Positions 4,551 through 9,380 of a stretch of 9,380 nt of DNA are shown here, one piece after another. This DNA is from an uncultured Acetatifactor sp. (GTDB taxonomy: Bacteria; Bacillota; Clostridia; Lachnospirales; Lachnospiraceae). Numbering within the stretch: position 1 is the stretch's first letter; every line of letters starts with the position of its first letter. The notes under the pieces were generated by a model. It made no database searches. It was not told the origin of the DNA and saw only the letters and a list, made by a program, of their open reading frames with translations. Both the position numbers and the translations under genes were made by a program. The stretch spans positions 1-9,380 of the forward strand of contig CANQSE010000062.1 in NCBI GenBank assembly GCA_947626405.1, read 5' to 3'.

Positions 4551-5861
4551 ATGAGAAAATTCGGGATTGTTTTAAAATATGAACTGAAAGAGTATTTAGC
4601 CAATAAAGGTTTTATGGCTGTCACAATCATTTTGACGGTGGTGGGCATTTTGATAATGTTCCTTCCGAGGGTGTTTGACATGTCGGACTTTACGGGTGTA
4701 CAGGTTGTTGAAAAAGATACCTCAGGCGATACCGACACCGTGGATGACGGGGAGAAGGATCTGTATCTGTACTATGACGAGAAGGGGATTGTGGACGAAG
4801 CTTTGCTGACGCAGATGATGCCGGGCGCTGACTGGCAGAAAACCGAAAGCAGGGAGGAGCTTGTGAGTCTGGTAGGCCGCGAAGGACTTTCAGAATCCGG
4901 GGCCGGTGAATCGTCCGCGCTGGAGAGCGACGGGCGCACGCCGCAGGCAGGGTATGTCATAACCTCTGAGACTTCCTACGAATATTATGTGTACAATAAG
5001 TCCATGTCGGACAACAATACCTATATGTTTGATGAGGTTATGCGTCAGCTCTATCGCAACGAATACAGCAAAGAGCGCGGATGGGACATCGACGAGATAC
5101 AGGCTATGTATCAGGTCCCAATCACGGTGGAAGAAAAGGTGCTCAACAAGAATAACAGCGAAAATTTCTGGTACTGTTATATTCTGATAATTGCCATATA
5201 TATAATAATTGTGCTGTACGGACAGATGATAGCGGTCTCCGTAACAAACGAAAAGAGCAACCGTGCAATGGAGGTCTTAGTGACAAGCACGCATCCAAAC
5301 AGCCTGCTTTTCGGAAAGGTCATTGCGGGAGCTGTGGGCGGATTGCTGCAGTCGGGGCTGATACTTGGAGGATTCCTGATCTCCTACAAGGCAAACAGGG
5401 ATGTCTGGGGAGGCCAGCTTGATATGTTTTTCAATGTGCCGGGTGATGTGCTGATAGCATTTGCGCTGTTTGGCATCGGCGGATATCTGTTCTATGCTTT
5501 TTTGTACGGCGCAATGGGAGCGCTGGTCAGCAAGACGGAGGATGTGAGCAAAAGCTCGAGCGGACTTATGGTGATTATCCTTGTGGTTTACTTCTTCGCG
5601 CTGAGTCAGCTCAGCGACATTGAGGGACCCATCGTCAAGGTGCTTTCATTTCTTCCCATAAGCTCTTACAGCACCATGTTTGCGCGGATTGCAATGGGAA
5701 GCGTGGCGTTGTGGGAGGTAGTCGTCTCCTTTGTGATTCTGGTGGTTTCCATTCTGGCAGTGGGAGCGCTTGGAGCTAAAATCTACCGCATGGGCACCCT
5801 GAGATACGGCAATACGGTGAAGCGCAAAACCGTGCTTAAGGAGCTGAGAAAGCAGAAATAA
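4551..5861 (+). CDS. ABC-2 type transporter permease (NatB/YhaP-like)
   Basis: This is a 436-residue integral membrane protein, the partner of the ATPase encoded just upstream. Six membrane segments can be seen: about 20-38, 207-230, 257-278, 298-322, 337-357 and 387-408. A large extracytoplasmic domain (about 40-205) separates the first two. It includes acidic and Ser/Gly-rich low-complexity runs near residues 56-70 and 108-130. The motif after segment 2 (NEKSNRAMEVLVTSTHPNSLLFGKV, residues 233-257) is the conserved coupling region of ABC-2 permeases of the NatB/YhaP group. The C-terminus is basic and cytoplasmic (KRKTVLKELRKQK). A strong AGGGGG ribosome binding site lies 7 nt before the ATG. 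There is only one permease gene, so a homodimer with two ATPase subunits is the simplest complex. No obvious terminator follows. Confidence 0.92.
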   Translation: MRKFGIVLKYELKEYLANKGFMAVTIILTVVGILIMFLPRVFDMSDFTGVQVVEKDTSGDTDTVDDGEKDLYLYYDEKGIVDEALLTQMMPGADWQKTESREELVSLVGREGLSESGAGESSALESDGRTPQAGYVITSETSYEYYVYNKSMSDNNTYMFDEVMRQLYRNEYSKERGWDIDEIQAMYQVPITVEEKVLNKNNSENFWYCYILIIAIYIIIVLYGQMIAVSVTNEKSNRAMEVLVTSTHPNSLLFGKVIAGAVGGLLQSGLILGGFLISYKANRDVWGGQLDMFFNVPGDVLIAFALFGIGGYLFYAFLYGAMGALVSKTEDVSKSSSGLMVIILVVYFFALSQLSDIEGPIVKVLSFLPISSYSTMFARIAMGSVALWEVVVSFVILVVSILAVGALGAKIYRMGTLRYGNTVKRKTVLKELRKQK

Positions 5862-5925
5862 ACACAGATTCTTTAGTGTGCGCATAGGATATTGTGAATG
5901 ACGGCGATTGGAAAAGGGCTGTTTT

Positions 5926-7641
5926 ATGGCTGATTGTACAGACAGGATTTTATCCAACGACTATTACGACATTATCACAGACTATCCTGTGCGCATCCCG
6001 CAGAATGACGATGATGACCTTTGTTTTACCGGCATAGATAATCTTTACAGCATTATATATTTGAGCAGATCGGACGTGGCGGATCCCGACAGCTATTTCT
6101 TTGAGTATCGCAGCGTTCCAAAGCTGTACGGTCTTATGCAGGACGGACCGATTTACGGGGGATTTGATCCAAACAGCCTTATTGTGAGCGGCATTACCCA
6201 GGTACAGCGGGAGCCGCTTTCTCTTACCGGAAAAGGATGCGTCATCGCCGTTATCGACACGGGTGTGGATTACACAAACCCTATATTTTTAAATGAGGAC
6301 GGCAGCAGCCGGATCCTTGCCATATGGGATCAGACCATACAGACGGGAACGCCTCCGGCGGGATTTTACTACGGCACGGAATATACACGCGAGGATATTG
6401 ACATGGCGTTAAATTCCGACGATCCCTACAGTATCGTGCCGAGCATTGATGAAAACGGGCACGGAACGGCAGTGGCGGGAGTGGCTGCCGGAAGCAGGAT
6501 ACGGAACGGATTAGGCTATCTTGGCGCCGCTCCGCAGGCCGATATCGTAATAGTAAAGCTGAAGGAATGTAAACAGTATTTCAGGGATTTTTATATGATT
6601 CCACAGGATGTCCCCGCGTTTCAGGAAAACGACATAATGCTGGCGGCCCAGTATGCGGATTCCTTTGCCGACACTTTCAGAAGGCCTGTTGTCATCTGCC
6701 TGGGACTAGGGACAAACAGCGGGGATCACACGGGAAGCTCCGCGTTGTCACGGTACCTGGAGTCTATCGCGGTGAAGCGCAGCCGCGCCGTTGTTCTTGG
6801 AGGCGGCAATGAGGGAAATTCCAGACATCATTTTCAGGGCAGCCTTAACAGACTTCAGGCCGCAACCGGCAGCGTACCGGTTGAGGTTCGCGTGGAGCAG
6901 GGGGCGGATGGATTTTTCCTGGAGCTCTGGGGAGGCATACCCGATGTGTTTACAATATCCGTGCGCTCTCCGGGCGGAGAGACAATCCCGCCGTTAAGAC
7001 TTGGCATAAGCGACACCATAACATATGGCTTCGTGTACGAAAGAACGAGTATAACGGTAGCGGGAACTCTGGTCGAGCCCGCTTCGGGCGAGGAGCTGAT
7101 CCAGCTTCGCGTACAGGATCCGACGCCCGGTATCTGGACCTTTCTGGTTGAAAATTCAGGTGATATGCAAAACGGGGAGTTTCATCTGTGGCTGCCAATT
7201 TCACAGTTTTTAAGCGCACCTGTCTATTTTCTTGAATCTACGCCTTATATCACATTGACGGAGCCCGCAATGGCTATGGACGCGATCAGCGTTTCCGCCT
7301 ATGATGCGGCAAACAACAGTTTTTATATCGAATCCGGCAGAGGGTATTCGCGTACGGGAGCCATACGGCCCGATTTCGCGGCTCCGGGAGTGGATGTGTT
7401 TACCTTTCGGGGGAGGGAGTCAGGCACTTCTTTTTCCGCTGCAATCACGGCAGGAGCGGTGGCACAGTTTATGCAGTGGGCCGTGGTGGAGGGAAATAAT
7501 CCTCTGGTCGAGAGCAGGGAGATAAAAAATTATTTTATCCGCGGAGCGTCAAGGAGCGCGGGAATAAATTATCCGAACAGGGAATGGGGTTACGGACGCC
7601 TTAACATGGTGGGAGTGTTTGAGGCCCTTATCGGCGTGTGA
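5926..7641 (+). CDS. S8 family serine peptidase, CspA-like subtilase
   Basis: This is a 571-residue subtilisin-fold protein. The triad is complete: Asp111 (AVIDTGVDYT), His179 (ENGHGTAVAG) and Ser502 (GTSFSAA). The oxyanion Asn is N295 (GGGNEGN). Residues about 310-430, between the oxyanion Asn and the nucleophile, are a beta-rich insert (VPVEVRVEQGADGFFLELWG...) like the jelly-roll domain of the clostridial Csp proteases. The roughly 85 residues before the catalytic domain (ILSNDYYDIITDY...) may be a prodomain. There is no signal peptide, which fits this group. Csp proteases of Clostridium activate the cortex hydrolase SleC at spore germination. However, Lachnospiraceae carry many uncharacterised relatives, so a germination role is not assured. 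The ATG at 5926 is preferred (AAAAGGG 7 nt upstream); a TTG at 5908 would add six residues. It lies 64 bp after the permease and could receive read-through. No sleC or cspC is in view. Confidence 0.9.
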   Translation: MADCTDRILSNDYYDIITDYPVRIPQNDDDDLCFTGIDNLYSIIYLSRSDVADPDSYFFEYRSVPKLYGLMQDGPIYGGFDPNSLIVSGITQVQREPLSLTGKGCVIAVIDTGVDYTNPIFLNEDGSSRILAIWDQTIQTGTPPAGFYYGTEYTREDIDMALNSDDPYSIVPSIDENGHGTAVAGVAAGSRIRNGLGYLGAAPQADIVIVKLKECKQYFRDFYMIPQDVPAFQENDIMLAAQYADSFADTFRRPVVICLGLGTNSGDHTGSSALSRYLESIAVKRSRAVVLGGGNEGNSRHHFQGSLNRLQAATGSVPVEVRVEQGADGFFLELWGGIPDVFTISVRSPGGETIPPLRLGISDTITYGFVYERTSITVAGTLVEPASGEELIQLRVQDPTPGIWTFLVENSGDMQNGEFHLWLPISQFLSAPVYFLESTPYITLTEPAMAMDAISVSAYDAANNSFYIESGRGYSRTGAIRPDFAAPGVDVFTFRGRESGTSFSAAITAGAVAQFMQWAVVEGNNPLVESREIKNYFIRGASRSAGINYPNREWGYGRLNMVGVFEALIGV

Positions 7642-7650
7642 AAAATCCTG

Positions 7651-7679
7651 TTGTTTAAAAGTAGACATAATGATAAAAT
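7651..7679 (+). promoter_or_regulatory. Possible promoter of the GH120 gene
   Basis: TTGTTT (7651-7656), a 17-bp spacer and TAAAAT (7674-7679, five of six consensus bases) lie in an AT-rich gap 10 bp after the protease stop codon. The -35 matches only TTG. The leader would be about 35 nt long. No catabolite-response (cre) palindrome or clear operator could be made out. Confidence 0.4.
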
Positions 7680-7721
7680 TAAATAAACTGTATTTTATAC
7701 GGAAAAAGGAGGTAAGGCCTT

Positions 7722-9380
7722 ATGATACTTTATGTGGACGGAGCAGCGCCAAGAGACGGCAACGGCAGCAGGGAAATGCCCTTCAAGCACATCGACACCG
7801 CGGCGAAGGCGGCGTGCGCGGGCGACGAGGTTATTGTGGCGCCGGGGATTTACCGCGAATACGTGGATCCGATAAACGGCGGCACCGAGGACGCGCGGAT
7901 CGTTTACCGCAGCCAGGTTCCTCTCGGGGCGGTCATTACCGGAGCGGAGGAAGTAAAATCCTGGAAGAAATATCGTGAAACCGTATGGGTATGCCGGATC
8001 CGCAACGGGGTTTTCGGTAACTATAACCCTTATACGACGGTTGTGGGCGGAGACTGGTATTTTGCTCCCGCTGTGAGACACACCGGAGCGGTTTACTTAA
8101 ACGGACGCCAGCTCTACGAGACGGAAACTCTTGAGGAGTGCGTCCGCGGAGAGGTTTACCCGCCCTCATGGGAGCCGGAATATTCCGTTTACAAATGGTA
8201 TACCGAGCAGGACGGCGACGAGACCGTGATCTATGCAAATTTCCATGATTATGACCCCAACCGGGAAAACGTGGAAATAAATGTCCGCCGCAACTGCTTT
8301 ATGCCCTCCAAAACCGGAGTGGGATACATAACCTTTGCCGGATTCAGGGTTGAGAAGGCGGCCACGACATGGGCCCCTCCCGCCGCGTATCAGGACGGTA
8401 TGATAGGCCCTCACTGGTCGAAGGGATGGATCATCGAGGACTGCGAGATCAGCAACAGCAAGTGCTGCGGCATTTCGCTGGGAAAGTATTACGATCCGGA
8501 GAACGATCATTATTTTACACTGAAACATGTAAAAAGCCCGACTCAGATGGAACGCGATGCAGTGTGCCGCGGTCAGTACCACGGATGGCTTAAGGAGAAC
8601 GTGGGGAGCCATATTGTGCGCAGGTGTCACATCCATCACTGCGAGCAGGCGGGTATTGTCGGGCGCATGGGATGCGTGTTCAGCATTATCGAGGACAACC
8701 ATATCCATAATATCAACAATATGCAGCAGCTTGGAGGCGCGGAGATCGCGGGCATCAAATTCCACGCCGCAATCGACGTAATTTTCCGCCGAAACCACAT
8801 CCACCACTCCACAATGGGAATATGGTGCGACTGGCAGGCACAGGGAACGCGTATCACACAGAACCTTCTGCACGACAATCAGTCTCCTGCCAACACTCCT
8901 CAGGCTCCGGGCGCAATGATGAGTCAGGACATTTTTGTGGAGGTGGGGCACGGTCCTACACTCATAGACAACAATATTATGCTTTCAGGGGCATCGGTGC
9001 GAATTGCGACACAGGGCATCGCATGCGTACATAACCTGATTGCCGGTGCATTTACGGCGGTGGGCGGCGGAACTGACAATATTGTCAACGGAGTCAATCA
9101 GCCGCGCTACACGCCATATCATATCCCTCACCGCACTGAGGTCGCGGGATTTATGACAATCCTTCATGGAGACGATCGTTTTTACAACAACATCTTTATT
9201 CAGAACCGCCCTGTCGAGCAGGCGCAGGTAAAGGAAGACATGGGCTTCAGAATGGCTGACAATCAGCAGGTCGGAACTGAGGTGTTTAACGATTATCCTA
9301 CGTATGAGCAGTGGATTAAAAATTTTGAACTTGACAAGCCGGCAAACATGATGAAGCTTCAGGAGTATCATTTCGCACAC
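7722..9380 (+). CDS. GH120 family beta-xylosidase, right-handed beta-helix (3' end outside the window)
   Basis: An ATG 9 nt after AGGAGG (7707-7712) opens 553 codons with no stop before the right edge. The protein aligns from its start with the GH120 beta-xylosidase XylC of Thermoanaerobacterium saccharolyticum (about 640 residues, compared from memory), so roughly 85-100 residues are missing. Shared blocks are YANF/DPN/VEINVRRNCF (171-193), the WAPP/IGP/WSKGWIIED region (217-240), GSHIVRR (295-301), EIAGIKFHAAIDV (341-353) and WCDWQAQGTR (368-377). The catalytic Asp and Glu of XylC (D382 and E405) correspond to D370 and E407 (DIFVEVGHGP). GH120 enzymes release xylose from xylo-oligosaccharides with retention of configuration. 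There is no signal peptide, so it probably works in the cytosol on imported oligosaccharides. Between the two catalytic residues it is about 14 residues longer than XylC, with a Pro/Ala/Met-rich insert near 387-402. No xylan transporter or regulator is visible in the window. Confidence 0.88.
   Translation, partial: MILYVDGAAPRDGNGSREMPFKHIDTAAKAACAGDEVIVAPGIYREYVDPINGGTEDARIVYRSQVPLGAVITGAEEVKSWKKYRETVWVCRIRNGVFGNYNPYTTVVGGDWYFAPAVRHTGAVYLNGRQLYETETLEECVRGEVYPPSWEPEYSVYKWYTEQDGDETVIYANFHDYDPNRENVEINVRRNCFMPSKTGVGYITFAGFRVEKAATTWAPPAAYQDGMIGPHWSKGWIIEDCEISNSKCCGISLGKYYDPENDHYFTLKHVKSPTQMERDAVCRGQYHGWLKENVGSHIVRRCHIHHCEQAGIVGRMGCVFSIIEDNHIHNINNMQQLGGAEIAGIKFHAAIDVIFRRNHIHHSTMGIWCDWQAQGTRITQNLLHDNQSPANTPQAPGAMMSQDIFVEVGHGPTLIDNNIMLSGASVRIATQGIACVHNLIAGAFTAVGGGTDNIVNGVNQPRYTPYHIPHRTEVAGFMTILHGDDRFYNNIFIQNRPVEQAQVKEDMGFRMADNQQVGTEVFNDYPTYEQWIKNFELDKPANMMKLQEYHFAH

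Noticed and set aside
5862..5925. Terminator between the permease and the protease
   Set aside because: Only a weak ACAC...GTGT pairing is present, with no GC-rich stem or T-tract, so read-through cannot be excluded.
8166..8951. A 261-codon open frame on the minus strand
   Set aside because: It lies wholly antisense to the GH120 gene, whose plus-strand frame carries clear family motifs. The antisense product is rich in His, Val and Arg with no domain logic and no ribosome binding site.

Overview
The window looks like chromosomal DNA from a gut-type Firmicute, most probably Lachnospiraceae. The grounds are protein resemblance (a clostridial HD-GYP protein, a PadR/ABC-2 exporter pair, a CspA-like subtilase, a GH120 xylosidase), AGGAGG-type ribosome binding sites and mixed GC content. 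The genus cannot be fixed from the sequence alone.

Layout. Positions 1-144 (minus) hold a GC-rich fragment of a fibronectin type III protein that runs off the left edge. Positions 173-1273 (minus) encode an HD-GYP protein, a likely cyclic-di-GMP phosphodiesterase. Its upstream leader holds nine copies of a 12-bp repeat arranged as three 36-bp units, behind an extended -10 promoter. Positions 1499-1842 and 2712-2896 hold copies of an imperfect palindromic repeat element of about 190 bp, in opposite orientations. They flank a lone histidine-phosphatase gene (1936-2667). Positions 2933-2995 carry a strong promoter and a PadR-type dyad operator. A leader of about 215 nt with GC-rich direct repeats leads to an operon of PadR regulator (3184-3573), ABC ATPase (3558-4490) and ABC-2 permease (4551-5861). 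A CspA-like serine protease follows (5926-7641). Last is a GH120 beta-xylosidase (7722 to the right edge) with no stop codon inside the window.

How the parts work together. The only clear multigene unit is the PadR/ABC exporter. Regulator and ATPase overlap by 16 nt, the permease follows after 60 nt, and the dyad just downstream of the promoter suggests autorepression relieved by an exported or toxic ligand. The protease lies 64 bp after the permease and could receive read-through. The xylosidase has its own strong ribosome binding site and a possible promoter. The HD-GYP and histidine-phosphatase genes stand alone.

The most unusual content is non-coding: the two-tier palindromic element around the phosphatase, with a partial tandem duplication of one copy, and the hierarchical 12/36-bp repeat upstream of, and in frame with, the HD-GYP gene.
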